Source: Chloroflexota bacterium
GTDB taxonomy: Bacteria > Chloroflexota > Anaerolineae > Promineifilales > Promineifilaceae
DNA: 64,000 bases
Direction of reading: 5' to 3'
Assembly: GCA_018004935.1 (NCBI GenBank)
Contig: JAGNBF010000011.1
Span: 12,760-76,759, forward strand
The position numbers and the translations under genes were made by a program. This document shows positions 1-8,539 of this stretch, in pieces (the stretch's first letter is position 1; every line of letters begins with the position of its first letter). A model generated the notes under the pieces. The model was not told where the DNA came from, ran no database searches, and saw nothing but the letters and a program-made list of their open reading frames with translations.

Positions 1-354
1 GCAACCTACCGGCGCGGTTTGGGGGCAGACGCCCCCAAACCGCGCCGAGAAAAGTTCCCCGCCCCCGGGGGCGGGGTTAGGGGTGGGGGAAACCCTATTC
101 CTTTTGGTTCTTTCGGAATTCGCGGGGTGTAGCTACCTGTAGGGGCTGGCCTTGTGCCTGCCCCGCCGAGGGCAACCACAAGGGTTGCCCCTACAATCCC
201 GAAGACCCCTATTTTTTTACACAACAAGAGAGAAGGGGAGAAACCTCAATGTGGCTCGGTGGGGACACCGGCCACAGCACGTAAATCCTAAACTTCCCGT
301 TTTGCTGTGGCCGGTCTCCTGACCGTGCCACCCAGATTATTTTTGGACGCTTAC
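1..354. repeat. Intergenic repeat cluster
   Basis: No convincing gene is present. Positions 10-47 form a perfect hairpin (17-bp arms, 4-nt loop AGAC) beside a GC-rich block (about 50-92) of the family found in many gaps of this window. Positions about 134-210 resemble the GGTTCTTT...GAATTC family of small mobile repeats. Positions about 250-335 carry two inverted copies of the GTGGC...CCGGCCACAGC repeat, in which GGCCACAGCAC and TGCTGTGGCC face each other. The 73-codon reading frame on the minus strand here consists only of these repeats. Confidence 0.75.
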
Positions 355-1644
355 TTATCCCCAAAACTGGGGCAGATAAGGGCGATGGGTCGCCAATAGA
401 TCATCCAAAACGGTTTGCACTTTGTCCGCACTGGGGCCGAGGGGATGGGTGAGCAGGGCTTGATAGGCGGCTTGACGGTTGCCGGTCGCGGCCGCGTCCA
501 CCGTCAATAGTTCAAACATTTTGATTTGTGCCAACAGACCAAAACAGGCCGGGGGTAGCGGCCGCGTCGGAATCGGCTCAATTCCGCCCCGGCTCACTTT
601 ACAAGGCAACTCCAACACCCACTCACCCGGCCAACCAGGAACCGCCCCCCGGTGGGCCACATTCACCACATGCGTCTCACCCAAATCGTTGTAATGGGCA
701 TTCAATAACTGAGTCGCCACCGTGGAATAATACGCTCCACCCCGTTGCATTAACCCTTCTGGCGGTTCGGTGCGCTCTGGTTCAGCATATTGAGCGAATA
801 ACCCCTCTTCAATTTTCATCACCGCTTCCGCCCGTGATGGCGGCCACTGCTCCTGCTCCGCCAGCTTATGGGCTGTATGGTAGAAATAGTGCAAATAATA
901 GTTCGGAATCATGCGCAACGCTTCGATGGTGCGCCAATCCCACTCCGGGTTCGGGTCGTTTTGTAACTGGGTGATGGTCTGCTCTAACACGCGAGGCCAC
1001 ACGTCTTCACCATCCACAGTAAACCCACGATGCCAGCTTAGGTGATTCAATCCTAACGTGTCCAACTGCGCCCGACCCTCTTCCACCTCAATCCCCATCT
1101 CTTTTAGCTCACGCAACACATTCAACTTCATGCCGATGGGGGCATTACACACCCCCACTGAGGGCACATCCGGGGCCAGTTGGGAGAGAGCCTGCGTTAC
1201 CAGCCCGGCGGGGTTGGTGAAATTGACCAGCAACGCCCCCGGAGCCAGCTCACGCATATCTTCAGCCAGTTTCAGGATGACGGGAATGGTGCGTAACGCC
1301 TTAGCCATGCCACCGATGCCGGTGGTTTCCTGACCTACCAGCCCATGCCGTCGCCCCAGATATTCATCCTCGCGCCGGGCCTGCATCCAACCCACGCGCA
1401 ACTGGGTGGTGACATAGCTGGCTCCGGCCACCGCTTCCCGTTGGTTGGTGGTCAGGTGAACCTGGAACGGTGATCCTTTGGCCTGAACCATGCGCTGGGC
1501 AAACTGGCCCACGATTTCTAGCCGTTCCGGCAAAACATCCATCAGCCATAGCTCCGTCAGGGGAAAATGGCTGACTCGTTCCAAAAAACCGTTGATGAGT
1601 TCAGGGGTGTAACTAGACCCCCCGCCAATAACTGCAACTTTCAT
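355..1644 (-). CDS. GH4 family 6-phospho-glycosidase (6-phospho-beta-glucosidase type)
   Basis: 429-residue cytoplasmic enzyme that should hydrolyse (phospho)glycosides by the NAD+/Mn2+-dependent redox mechanism of family GH4. The N-terminus [16 protein letters not shown] is the Rossmann NAD-binding motif. CNAPIG and GLNHLSW carry the Cys and His metal ligands of the family. I chose ATG 1644 because AGGAGA lies six bases upstream and the Rossmann motif starts there; an upstream in-frame ATG at 1734 would add 30 residues without family similarity. It lies downstream of a LacI gene and an oxidoreductase relic on the same strand, so it was probably part of a sugar operon under that regulator. 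No PTS genes are visible, so whether the substrate is phosphorylated is open. Confidence 0.92.
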   Translation of the reverse strand: MKVAVIGGGSSYTPELINGFLERVSHFPLTELWLMDVLPERLEIVGQFAQRMVQAKGSPFQVHLTTNQREAVAGASYVTTQLRVGWMQARREDEYLGRRHGLVGQETTGIGGMAKALRTIPVILKLAEDMRELAPGALLVNFTNPAGLVTQALSQLAPDVPSVGVCNAPIGMKLNVLRELKEMGIEVEEGRAQLDTLGLNHLSWHRGFTVDGEDVWPRVLEQTITQLQNDPNPEWDWRTIEALRMIPNYYLHYFYHTAHKLAEQEQWPPSRAEAVMKIEEGLFAQYAEPERTEPPEGLMQRGGAYYSTVATQLLNAHYNDLGETHVVNVAHRGAVPGWPGEWVLELPCKVSRGGIEPIPTRPLPPACFGLLAQIKMFELLTVDAAATGNRQAAYQALLTHPLGPSADKVQTVLDDLLATHRPYLPQFWG

Positions 1645-1763
1645 GGTGTATCTCCTGCGAAAATAGCCACGGATAGTGGAAACACGAATAGGAAGAAACA
1701 GGGATGGGGATGAAAATGGTGGCGTTATTTTCATTCATCTTGGTGTGTGTTCCATCCATGGGG

Positions 1764-1850
1764 AACTCCTACGAAAATGTAGGGCGATTTGGTAAATCGC
1801 CCGGTGGACGATTTACCAAATCGTCCTACAGATTTTCATTCCTCTTGGTG
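1764..1850. repeat. Repeat A (hairpin family with TAGGAG end)
   Basis: About 87 bp with two adjacent inverted stems (TAGGGCGATTTGGTAAATCGCCC and GGACGATTTACCAAATCGTCC share the GATTTACCAAATC core in opposite sense). The same unit recurs at 5329-5410, 33300-33386 and, interrupted, at 51121-51360; a truncated copy lies at 7896-7923. One end reads TAGGAG on the minus strand, the other CACCAAGAGG. This copy supplies the stop codon of the oxidoreductase relic beside it. Confidence 0.8.
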
Positions 1851-2005
1851 CGGCCGCTTTCGTAGGTGGCGTCTACGATTTGCATGTTGATTAATCCTTC
1901 GCGGCCGCTAAAAAGTGATTGTCGCTCTTCCCAAATACAGTCGAAAAAGTGCACCATTTGTGCATCATACAAACTTTGTGGAGCATGAGGTTCGCGGGGT
2001 GACAT
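1826..2005 (-). pseudogene. C-terminal relic of a Gfo/Idh/MocA oxidoreductase
   Basis: A 59-codon frame from ATG 2005 that reads like the last 50 or so residues of a Gfo/Idh/MocA dehydrogenase: HAPQSLYDAQMVHFFDCI, then SGREGLINMQIVDATYESGR. That pattern (a helix with hFhDCI, then SG.egL..m.IvdAtY.S) closes many members of the family, which normally have 330-400 residues. The Rossmann half is missing; the upstream neighbour is the complete LacI gene, only 19 bp away. The 3' end runs into repeat A, which adds the last residues and the stop. I infer a deletion that removed most of the gene. It contains two GCGGCCGC copies, so it was resident when that motif was enriched. An expressed short protein is not excluded: GAAGG lies 9 bases before the ATG. 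Confidence 0.7.
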
Positions 2006-2024
2006 GTATAGATACCTTCTTTCT

Positions 2025-3053
2025 CTAATCTCTCACCTCACAACCACAAGAACGCCGGATCACTAATTCCGTGGGGAGCAAGGTGAGCATATCTGTCTGG
2101 CCGGTACGAATGAGGCGGATGAGGTGCGCGGCCGCGCCCTGACCAGCTTCCTCAATCGGCGCACGAACCGTCGTCAACGGGGGGGTCAGGTATTGCGACA
2201 GGAGCGAGTCATCAAAACCCACAACCGCCACATCCTCAGGAACCCGTTGCCCTGCCTGTTGGATAGCCCGAATCGCACCTCGTGCGGACTCATCATCTCC
2301 GGCAAAAATGGCATCCAACGCCACCCCCTCAGCCAGCCATTGCTGAACGACTACCTCAGCCAGATGAGCATCAAATTGCCCCATCCCTACCAGCACGGGA
2401 TCAAAGGGAATACTGTGAGCCGCCAATGCCTCCCGATATCCCATCTCGCGCCAGTGGGAATCTTCTACCCCGGCGGCCGCCAGGTAAGCAATCCGCCGAT
2501 ACCCATGCACGCTCAAAAGATGCTCTACCATCTGCCGGGCACCATTTTTATTTTCAAAGGTGATGCAGGGAATGGCGACTCCTTCGGGTGGGGTGCGGTG
2601 CAAAATGACCAGCGGGAACCCTCGCCCATGCAGGTGGCGGATATGGGCTTCACTCAGGCTATCGGTAAAGATGATCAGGCCATCACAATTACTTTCGTTT
2701 AAAGGTGGAGGATCATGCGGGTCCAGAATGCGCCCCTGGGTGGCGTAAAGGAGCAGGCTATACCCATTGGCGGCCACGTAAGTTTCAATGCCCCGCAGGA
2801 GGGCAGAGAAAAACACGCCACTTATTTCTGGGAAGAGGATGCCCAGGGTATTCGTTTTACGGCTGGCGAGGCCACGCGCGGCCGCGTGCGGCACATAACC
2901 CAATTCTGTCACCGAGGCAAATACCCGTTCGGCTGTCTCTGGGGCCACAATGCCCTTTTTGTTTAGCACCCGGCTGACCGTTGCGGTAGACACACCGGCC
3001 AGGGCGGCGACCTCTTCAATGCGTATACGGTGGGGTTCTTGATTTTTGGGCAT
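2025..3053 (-). CDS. LacI family transcriptional regulator
   Basis: 342 residues, normal for LacI/GalR repressors. Residues about 10-60 are the helix-turn-helix and hinge region: IEEVAALAGVSTATVSRVLN, then GYVPHAAARGLASRKT. The rest is a periplasmic-binding-protein-like effector domain beginning NTLGILFPEI and ending VPEDVAVVGFDDSLLSQYLTPPLTTV. It is the first gene of a minus-strand set with the oxidoreductase relic and the GH4 gene, and so probably controls them and itself. A LacI-type operator sits 31-52 bp upstream of its start. There is no clear Shine-Dalgarno sequence before ATG 3053. The sugar effector cannot be told from sequence. Confidence 0.95.
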   Translation of the reverse strand: MPKNQEPHRIRIEEVAALAGVSTATVSRVLNKKGIVAPETAERVFASVTELGYVPHAAARGLASRKTNTLGILFPEISGVFFSALLRGIETYVAANGYSLLLYATQGRILDPHDPPPLNESNCDGLIIFTDSLSEAHIRHLHGRGFPLVILHRTPPEGVAIPCITFENKNGARQMVEHLLSVHGYRRIAYLAAAGVEDSHWREMGYREALAAHSIPFDPVLVGMGQFDAHLAEVVVQQWLAEGVALDAIFAGDDESARGAIRAIQQAGQRVPEDVAVVGFDDSLLSQYLTPPLTTVRAPIEEAGQGAAAHLIRLIRTGQTDMLTLLPTELVIRRSCGCEVRD

Positions 3054-3083
3054 AAGAAATTTGCGTTTTTTGTAGCTTTAGTT

Positions 3084-3105
3084 AAAATGTAAACGCTTAC
3101 ATTTT
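3084..3105. promoter_or_regulatory. LacI-type operator
   Basis: AAAATGTAAACGCTTACATT continues to a 22-bp near-palindrome with a central CG and two mismatched pairs. TGTAAACGCTTACA fits the LacI/CcpA operator pattern TGnAAnCGnnnnCA. It lies directly upstream of the minus-strand LacI gene, which suggests autoregulation and control of the genes downstream. No second copy was found in front of other genes here. Confidence 0.7.
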
Positions 3106-3877
3106 TACCGGAAAGAAGAGAATCCGTCAAACAAGGTGCCAGCTATACTCATTTTGAACGGTAAGCATTTCGTTAATCCGTCTGCGGCCAAACCGCCGGG
3201 CACTAAGGGGATCGTTCAAAATTAAGTTGGGTGGCTCGGTCAGGAGACCGGCCAGAGCATAAGAAAGTATCCCCCACCCCTAACCCCGCCCCCAGGGGCG
3301 GGGAACTTTTCTAAGGGGCATTTTTCGGGGCGAATGCCCCGAAAAATGCCCCATTGGAATTCCCCCCTTCCCTCGGGAATCGGCAGGGGGGATGGGGTCA
3401 ATGAAGGCGTTACCCAATTAAAAATTTAATGAACAATCAGGCTATTCACTCTCTCGAGAAAACGGCAAACGGCAGGAGCAAACCAAAGGGAGAATTGCTG
3501 TGAAAACCTGTCAGGCCTTGATGAGTATACCCATAAATCGTGGAGCACAGACCTGGCCGGTTTCTAAAACCGTATGCGTTCAGTTATCCCGTCGGGTGGT
3601 CAAACCACCGGGCTAAATGTACCAGAGCTTTACGGGCTAAAACCCCAGGCCAACGGCCTTTGCAAGGATAGCCCGGTCGTTTTACGGCCAGGCGGGTCTG
3701 GTGGATGAATTTATATGACTGAACGGTTACCTAAAACCTGTCAGGTCTCCCACCAAACGTGGATATACCTGGCCTTGATCGAGGGCAATCACAAGGGTTG
3801 CCCTTACTTAAGGTGGCAATCCTCTGAATTCCCAAAGAGCCAAAACGATATTAGCCGCAATCCATTCCCTTAACACA
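3106..3877. repeat. Gene-free stretch filled with repeats
   Basis: I see no gene. About 3231-3262 is one copy of the GTGGCTCGGTCAGGAGACCG repeat. Positions about 3271-3415 are a GC-rich block with a perfect hairpin at 3315-3352 (17-bp arms, loop GAAT). Positions about 3500-3560 resemble 32430-32480 (GTATACCCATAAATCGTGG). About 3770-3850 is a partial copy of the GAATTCCCAAAGAGCC family, whose end lies 30 bp before the next gene. Any promoter for the ChbG-like gene must lie inside or just after these repeats. Confidence 0.65.
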
Positions 3878-4771
3878 ATGCCTATGACACCTAATCCTCT
3901 GCTCAAAAAACTTGGTTTAACCGCTACCGATCGCGCCGTTATTTTTCATGCGGATGATATTGGCATGTGCGAAGGGGCGGTCAGTGCTTACCGTGATCTA
4001 CTGGAATTTGGTGTACTCTCATCTGCGGCCGCGATGGTGCCCTGCCCGTGGTTTCCCGCGGCCGCGGCCCTTTGCCGGGAACTAACCGATCACCCCCGGT
4101 TAGATATGGGGATTCATCTGGCCCTCAACAGCGAATGGTCCGTCTACCGTTGGGGGCCTGTTTCTACCCGTGACCCCCAGTCGGGGCTGATAGATGAGAT
4201 GGGTTACTTTTTCGACCTGGCGCATAAGACGCATCAAAAAGCCACAGCGGAAGCAGTGCGCCGGGAAATAGCAGGCCAGATCGCCCAGGGGTTACGGGCA
4301 GGCATTCGCGCCACGCACATAGACACCCACATGTTTTGCCTCTTTGAACCACGTTTTCTACCGTTGTACCTGGAAGCGTCGCGCCAGTTTCAGTTACCGG
4401 CGTTTGCGTTGCGGCCGCAAGCGGAGCAATGGCGCGAATGGTACGACGAGGACCATCCTTCCACTCATCTACTTCAACAGGCCGAGGCCGAAGGGTTACC
4501 ACTGATGGACCATTTTGAAGTAATGTCCTTACAAACCCCTGAAAACCGCTTAGCCGACGCCCAGACCCGGCTGAACAATCTACCCCCAGGCCTCACCTAT
4601 TTCCTTATTCATCCCGTTAAAGACACACCAGAGTTACGGGCAATGGCCCCTGACTGGCGTTGCCGCGTGGCTGATTATGAACTATTCACCAGCGAGGCCT
4701 GGCGCACGGCCGTGCAAGCGTCTGGTATACACGTGATTCGGTGGCAGGATTTGCCGTTTTTATCCCCATAA
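3878..4771 (+). CDS. ChbG/YdjC family carbohydrate deacetylase
   Basis: 297 residues, normal for the YdjC/ChbG family, which removes an acetyl group from N-acetylated sugars such as chito-oligosaccharides with a divalent metal. FHADDIGMCEGA near residue 25 holds the catalytic and metal-binding aspartates; GIHLALNSEW near 85 and ATHIDTHMF near 145 supply the metal histidines. There is no signal peptide, so it should be cytoplasmic. It stands alone on the plus strand; the nearest related gene is the sugar-kinase-like gene 1.2 kb downstream, with which it could share amino-sugar metabolism. A second ATG two codons in is an equally possible start; neither has a good Shine-Dalgarno. Confidence 0.9.
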   Translation: MPMTPNPLLKKLGLTATDRAVIFHADDIGMCEGAVSAYRDLLEFGVLSSAAAMVPCPWFPAAAALCRELTDHPRLDMGIHLALNSEWSVYRWGPVSTRDPQSGLIDEMGYFFDLAHKTHQKATAEAVRREIAGQIAQGLRAGIRATHIDTHMFCLFEPRFLPLYLEASRQFQLPAFALRPQAEQWREWYDEDHPSTHLLQQAEAEGLPLMDHFEVMSLQTPENRLADAQTRLNNLPPGLTYFLIHPVKDTPELRAMAPDWRCRVADYELFTSEAWRTAVQASGIHVIRWQDLPFLSP

Positions 4772-4980
4772 TGTACTGCCTGGTTAAGTTGAAAGTTCAA
4801 GTTTTAGTACACGGATGAGTCTACGGCAAAAAGTCCGATTTCTGACTCATTTAACCATTGCTTCCAGAGAGAAAGAAACCAGACTTTTAACTGTTTTGAC
4901 CTTTTTTCAGTAGAGCCACGGATTATCTTTTTCTCATTCGTAACCGTTCACTCATGAAATTGAACTTTTCTCTGGTAACT
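4772..4980. repeat. Copy of a ~100-bp dispersed repeat
   Basis: TGAGTCTACGGCAAAAAG followed by GAGAGAAAGAAACC and CTTTTTTCAGT recurs at about 39827-39925 in the same order with roughly 85% identity by eye. No reading frame is shared, so it is a non-coding dispersed repeat. Confidence 0.6.
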
Positions 4981-5318
4981 GACCCTCACCCCCAGCCCCT
5001 CTCCCGCTTTGGGAGAGGGGGGTTGGTTCCCTCTCCCTGGGGAGAGGGTTAGGGTGAGGGGTTGTATCGTTACAACTTTCGGAAGGCTGAACTGACCCTC
5101 ACCCCCAGCCCCTCTCCCGCTTTGGGAGAGGGGGGTTGGTTTCCTCTCCCTGGGGAGAGGGTTAGGGTGAGGGGTTGTATCGTTACAACTTTCGGAAGGC
5201 TGAACTGACCCTCACCCCCAGCCCCTCTCCCGCTTTGGGAGAGGGGGGTTGGTTCCCTCTCCCTGGGGAGAGGGTTAGGGTGAGGGGTTGTATCGTTACA
5301 ACTTTCGGAAGGCTGAAC
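4981..5318. repeat. Three tandem copies of a 113-bp unit
   Basis: The unit starts GACCCTCACCCCCAGCCCC and ends CTTTCGGAAGGCTGAACT. Copies begin at 4981, 5094 and 5207 and differ at about one position. Each contains an imperfect inverted repeat of CCCTCTCC/GGAGAGGG blocks able to fold into a long hairpin. Single or diverged copies lie at about 13150-13235, 13265-13345 and 39488-39600. The near identity suggests recent tandem duplication. Confidence 0.92.
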
Positions 5319-5328
5319 GGTTACTCTT

Positions 5329-5410
5329 CTACGAAAATGTAGGGCAATTTTGTAAATTGCCCGGTGGACAATTTACAAAATTGTCCTACAGATTTTCATC
5401 CCTCTTGGTG
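5329..5410. repeat. Repeat A copy
   Basis: Same unit as 1764-1850, with GCAATTT/AAATTGC instead of GCGATTT/AAATCGC in both stems, so the pairing is kept. No gene adjoins it; it lies between the tandem repeats and direct repeats of AACGGATTAAGAAATAAACG at about 5467 and 5519. Confidence 0.8.
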
Positions 5411-5712
5411 CGCGTCTCGCCCATGGGGAACTCACTCGGGCGTAAGCGTTCAGTCGGGTTACATCAACGGATTAAGAAATAAACGGATTTTCTAGAGGTA
5501 AGCGTTCAGTCGAGTTACTCCAACGGATTAAGAAATAAACGGATTTTCCAGAGGTCGTCTTTAATCCGTTCCTTTCTAAATCCGCTGAAGTAATCCAAAA
5601 TGGCCTAAAATTATCTCTGAACTCAACGGTTACGATTCTGGCTTGCCCAGGTTAGGGTAACTTTAACAAAGAGTTTGTGATAAACCGGACAGGTTTTCAG
5701 AAACCTGTCAGG

Positions 5713-5891
5713 GGGTGTGTTTCAAATGAGTTGAATAACAGCTATGCTCAATTGTCACAATGGGTAGGGGTGGGACAGGTGGGATTGGCCCCATCTTTTC
5801 ACCCTGGCCTCATCTCCCACCTGGCTCACCCTGGTAGCAGACAAGGCCTTGGTGGGGCAGGTGGGCGAGGCAACCGAAATGAAACACACCC
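5713..5891. mobile_element. MITE-like element (GGGTGTGTTTC ends, 9-bp target duplication)
   Basis: 179 bp with terminal inverted repeats GGGTGTGTTTC/GAAACACACCC. It is flanked by the direct 9-bp duplication CCTGTCAGG (5704-5712 and 5892-5900). Removing the element and one duplicate restores ACAGGTTTTCAGAAACCTGT followed by CAGGTTT, a hairpin repeat that is uninterrupted at 32453-32485. Thus it is a recent insertion into another repeat. It encodes no transposase. A second member with its own 9-bp duplication lies at 51184-51334. Confidence 0.92.
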
Positions 5892-5993
5892 CCTGTCAGG
5901 TTTGTAAGCACAACAACCTTGTTAAGAGAGTATTAGGGTGTCTACCTTCCGAATTCCGAAAAAGCCATCAGGGCTTTGACTTCTAATGTAAAA

Positions 5994-6980
5994 ATGCAAA
6001 AACAATATTTTTTAGGTGTAGATGTCGGTGGCACTAAAAGCCACGCTTTGATTGCTGACGAGACGGGTCAGGCATTGGGGTTGGGAGCCAGTGGGCCAGG
6101 CAACTGGGAGATTGTGGGCTGGGATGGGGCACACCAGGTTTTGCAGGACATTGTGCAACAGGCTTGTACCGCGGCCGAGATTCAACCCATACACATCGCC
6201 GGAGCCGGTTTTGGTCTGGCCGGGTACGACTGGCCCGAAGACCGCGAACCACATCGGCAAATGATTGACTCACTGGGGTTTTCGGCTCCCTATGAATTTG
6301 GTAATGACACCCTGGTAGGGTTGGTGGCCGGGGCCAGAGAGGGCTGGGGCGTCGTAGTTGTCGCCGGAACAAGTAATAATTGCCGCGGCCGCGCCCCCAA
6401 TGGGCGTGAAGGGCGAATGACGGGTAGCTCAGCATTTGGCGAATATGCCGGGGCAGGTGAACTGGTTACGAAAGCCGTGCAGGCCGTTGCTCTGGCCTGG
6501 TCGTGCCGTGGCCCCGCCACCCACCTCACCGAGGCGTTCATCCGGCTGGTGGGGGCTACGGATGTGGTAGATTTGCTGGCCGGGATCATGCGCGGCCGCT
6601 ACCACCTCTCCGCCGAACACGCCCGGTTGATCTTCCGGATTGCGGCCGAAGGGGATGAGGTAGCCCAGAGTCTCATTACCTGGGCGGGACAGGAACTCGG
6701 TGGCCTGGCCAATGGGGTTATCCGCCAGCTTCAGATCGACGATTTGGGATTTGATGTTGTCCTATCGGGCAGTTTCTACAACGGCAGTTCTCACCTCATC
6801 GAGACGATGCGCCAGACCATTCATACCGTTGCCCCCCAGGCGCGGCTGGTACGGCTAAATGCGCCCCCCGTGACCGGGGGCGTCCTGTTGGGTATGAGGC
6901 TGGCAGGGGTAGACGCGGCCGCGTGCCGGGATCGTCTTATCGCTACAACCAGCGATCTCCAAAAGGTATCTTCTCGATAA
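5994..6980 (+). CDS. BadF/BadG/BcrA/BcrD-type ATPase, N-acetylglucosamine kinase-like
   Basis: 328 residues from ATG 5994. The start YFLGVDVGGTKSHALIAD is the phosphate-1 loop of the ASKHA fold, and VVVAGTSNNCRGR near residue 120 is the second phosphate loop. GSSAFGEYAGAGELVTKAVQ matches the GlcNAc kinase/BadF group. The likely role is cytoplasmic phosphorylation of an amino sugar, fitting the ChbG-type deacetylase upstream, but the substrate is inferred. An upstream TTG at 5976 would add six residues. I prefer the ATG because the GVDVGGT loop normally starts within about ten residues of the N-terminus. Confidence 0.85.
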   Translation: MQKQYFLGVDVGGTKSHALIADETGQALGLGASGPGNWEIVGWDGAHQVLQDIVQQACTAAEIQPIHIAGAGFGLAGYDWPEDREPHRQMIDSLGFSAPYEFGNDTLVGLVAGAREGWGVVVVAGTSNNCRGRAPNGREGRMTGSSAFGEYAGAGELVTKAVQAVALAWSCRGPATHLTEAFIRLVGATDVVDLLAGIMRGRYHLSAEHARLIFRIAAEGDEVAQSLITWAGQELGGLANGVIRQLQIDDLGFDVVLSGSFYNGSSHLIETMRQTIHTVAPQARLVRLNAPPVTGGVLLGMRLAGVDAAACRDRLIATTSDLQKVSSR

Positions 6981-6997
6981 AGCGGAGTGATGTTGGT

Positions 6998-7033
6998 TGA
7001 GCTTGTCGCAACAAACGGTCTGCGACAAGCTCA
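6998..7033. terminator. Hairpin between convergent genes
   Basis: Perfect 13-bp stem TGAGCTTGTCGCA/TGCGACAAGCTCA with a 10-nt loop, between the 3' ends of the kinase-like gene (plus) and pyrF (minus). There is no T-run on either side, so it would be a non-classical bidirectional terminator or an mRNA-end stabiliser. A diverged copy near 39630 shows the stem is also a dispersed repeat. Confidence 0.5.
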
Positions 7034-7065
7034 GCCCTGGAGAACGTATATAGTTACTCAAAAAC

Positions 7066-7890
7066 TTATACGCTCGGCAATTGCCTAAACTGGTTAATTT
7101 GTGAGCGCAATTCTAAGGCGGCCGCACGTGCTTTGTCGGCAAAATCTGGCCCTAACCCGGCAAAAATAATCGTACGACTGGCACTGATAACCGGGCCAGC
7201 CATATCATCAGCCCCATAACGCACCGCGGCGGCCAGGTCTCCCCCCTGAGCACCAATACCCGGAATGAGAAAGTTCGCCTGTGGGGCCAATTCGCGGGCA
7301 ATAGCTAACTCTTCGGGATAGGTGGCCCCCATCACATAGCCGAGGGATCCCTGCACCGTCCAGGTCTGACTCTGGCGAAGTACGTCTACCGACAGGTTAC
7401 CCGGCTGACGCATATCCCCCTGAAATTGGGTAGCAGAATGATTGGAAGTGCGGGCAAGGAGATAAGCGGCTTTTTGCGGCCGCGAACCCAGCACCGGTAA
7501 AACCGCATCCGCGCCCACATATGGATTCAGCGTAATCGCATCCGCACCCCACTCATCCAACAACCCTCTGGCCCAGGCCGCCTGCGTACTACCAATATCA
7601 CCTGTTTTGCAATCCACAATAATGGGAATGTGTCGAGGGATGTAGGCAATGGTGCGCTCCAGGGCAATCATACCGGCGGCACCCCATTGCAGGTAAAAGC
7701 CCAAATTGGGCTTATAAGCACACACCAGATCGGCAGTAGCATCAATAATGTCGCGGTTAAACGGCAAAACCGGCTCATCATATTGGCTCGTAAGCGAAAT
7801 CGGCAACTTCTCCGGCACAGGGTCTAACCCCACACAGAGCCAGGAATTGTTCTGCTGTTGTGCCGCCCGCAATTTTTCTCGATAGATCAT
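7066..7890 (-). CDS. pyrF: Orotidine 5'-phosphate decarboxylase
   Basis: 274 residues, the length of the longer (type 2) OMP decarboxylase group. It decarboxylates OMP to UMP, the last step of pyrimidine synthesis. CVGLDPVPEKLP and FNRDIID open the barrel; IIVDCKTGDIGSTQ near residue 93 carries the Asp-Lys-Asp catalytic triad; PGIGAQGGDL near 220 is the phosphate-binding loop. No other pyr gene is nearby. The Shine-Dalgarno AGGAGA lies in the junction with a truncated copy of repeat A directly upstream, so the repeat may have reshaped the ribosome binding site. Confidence 0.96.
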   Translation of the reverse strand: MIYREKLRAAQQQNNSWLCVGLDPVPEKLPISLTSQYDEPVLPFNRDIIDATADLVCAYKPNLGFYLQWGAAGMIALERTIAYIPRHIPIIVDCKTGDIGSTQAAWARGLLDEWGADAITLNPYVGADAVLPVLGSRPQKAAYLLARTSNHSATQFQGDMRQPGNLSVDVLRQSQTWTVQGSLGYVMGATYPEELAIARELAPQANFLIPGIGAQGGDLAAAVRYGADDMAGPVISASRTIIFAGLGPDFADKARAAALELRSQINQFRQLPSV

Positions 7891-7895
7891 AGTTT

Positions 7896-7923
7896 CTCCT
7901 ACAAATTTTCATCCCTCTTGGTG
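7896..7923. repeat. Truncated copy of repeat A at the pyrF start
   Basis: CTACAAATTTTCATCCCTCT continuing TGGTG matches one end of repeat A. The pyrF Shine-Dalgarno lies exactly at the truncation point. Confidence 0.6.
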
Positions 7924-8101
7924 AGCACCCGCCCTAACGACTCCCGGCAGGAAAGAAAAAACAATTGGGGCCGTTTTTCGCAGGCATTCGCCCGCGAAAA
8001 ACGGCCCTTAAAAAGTTCCCCGTCCCTGGGGCGGGGCCAGGGGTAGGGGAAATCCGAGTATGCAATCGCCCTTCCTTTCTAACCAATCCTCAAATGATGA
8101 T

Positions 8102-8485
8102 TTAATTTTCCCCCGTGGGCCAGGTAGGATCAAGAAACCGCTGAATTTCGAGCAAGTAGCCGTTGGGGTCGCGCAGGAAGCAGTGGAAGATGTTGTACTG
8201 GGGGTTGAAGGTGGGGGGGTTCTCGAACGGGACGCCTTGAGCGGAGAGCCGGGTGTACCATGCCTCAACATCGGGAGTGACAAAGGTGATGATGACGGTT
8301 TGCGGCCGCGGTTCCACCCCATCCTTCTGGCAAAACCCCACAAACCCATCCCGGCTCAATCGGTAAATCCGGCACACCCCCTGATCCAGCACCAGTTCCA
8401 GCCCCAAAACCTGCTCATAAAACCGGGCGGTTGTGGCTAAATCAGGGGTGTAGAGAAAAGTGACTTGTTGGGTAAAAGGGGGCAT
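8102..8485 (-). CDS. VOC (glyoxalase/bleomycin-resistance-like) protein
   Basis: 127 residues: one VOC module of two beta-alpha-beta-beta-beta units. The first starts QVTFLYTPDLATTARFYEQV and the second VTPDVEAWYTRLSAQGVPFE. The ending HCFLRDPNGYLLEIQRF contains the usual DPNG and the last metal Glu. The family covers glyoxalases, dioxygenases and drug-binding proteins, and nothing here fixes the activity. The first-strand metal His is not obvious, so it may bind rather than catalyse. It is a single cytoplasmic gene with no clear operon partner. Confidence 0.85.
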   Translation of the reverse strand: MPPFTQQVTFLYTPDLATTARFYEQVLGLELVLDQGVCRIYRLSRDGFVGFCQKDGVEPRPQTVIITFVTPDVEAWYTRLSAQGVPFENPPTFNPQYNIFHCFLRDPNGYLLEIQRFLDPTWPTGEN

Positions 8486-8539
8486 GGGTTGTCAGCTTGT
8501 GTGATGGGCAGGCACAAGGCCAGCCCGTACCCCAGGTCA

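Noticed and set aside
6-227. 73-codon frame on the minus strand with a hydrophobic start
   Set aside because: It is made wholly of dispersed repeat sequence (GC-rich block and GGCACAAGGCC repeat), and similar frames appear at other repeat copies.
4981-5318. CRISPR array
   Set aside because: The 113-bp units are contiguous with no unique spacers.
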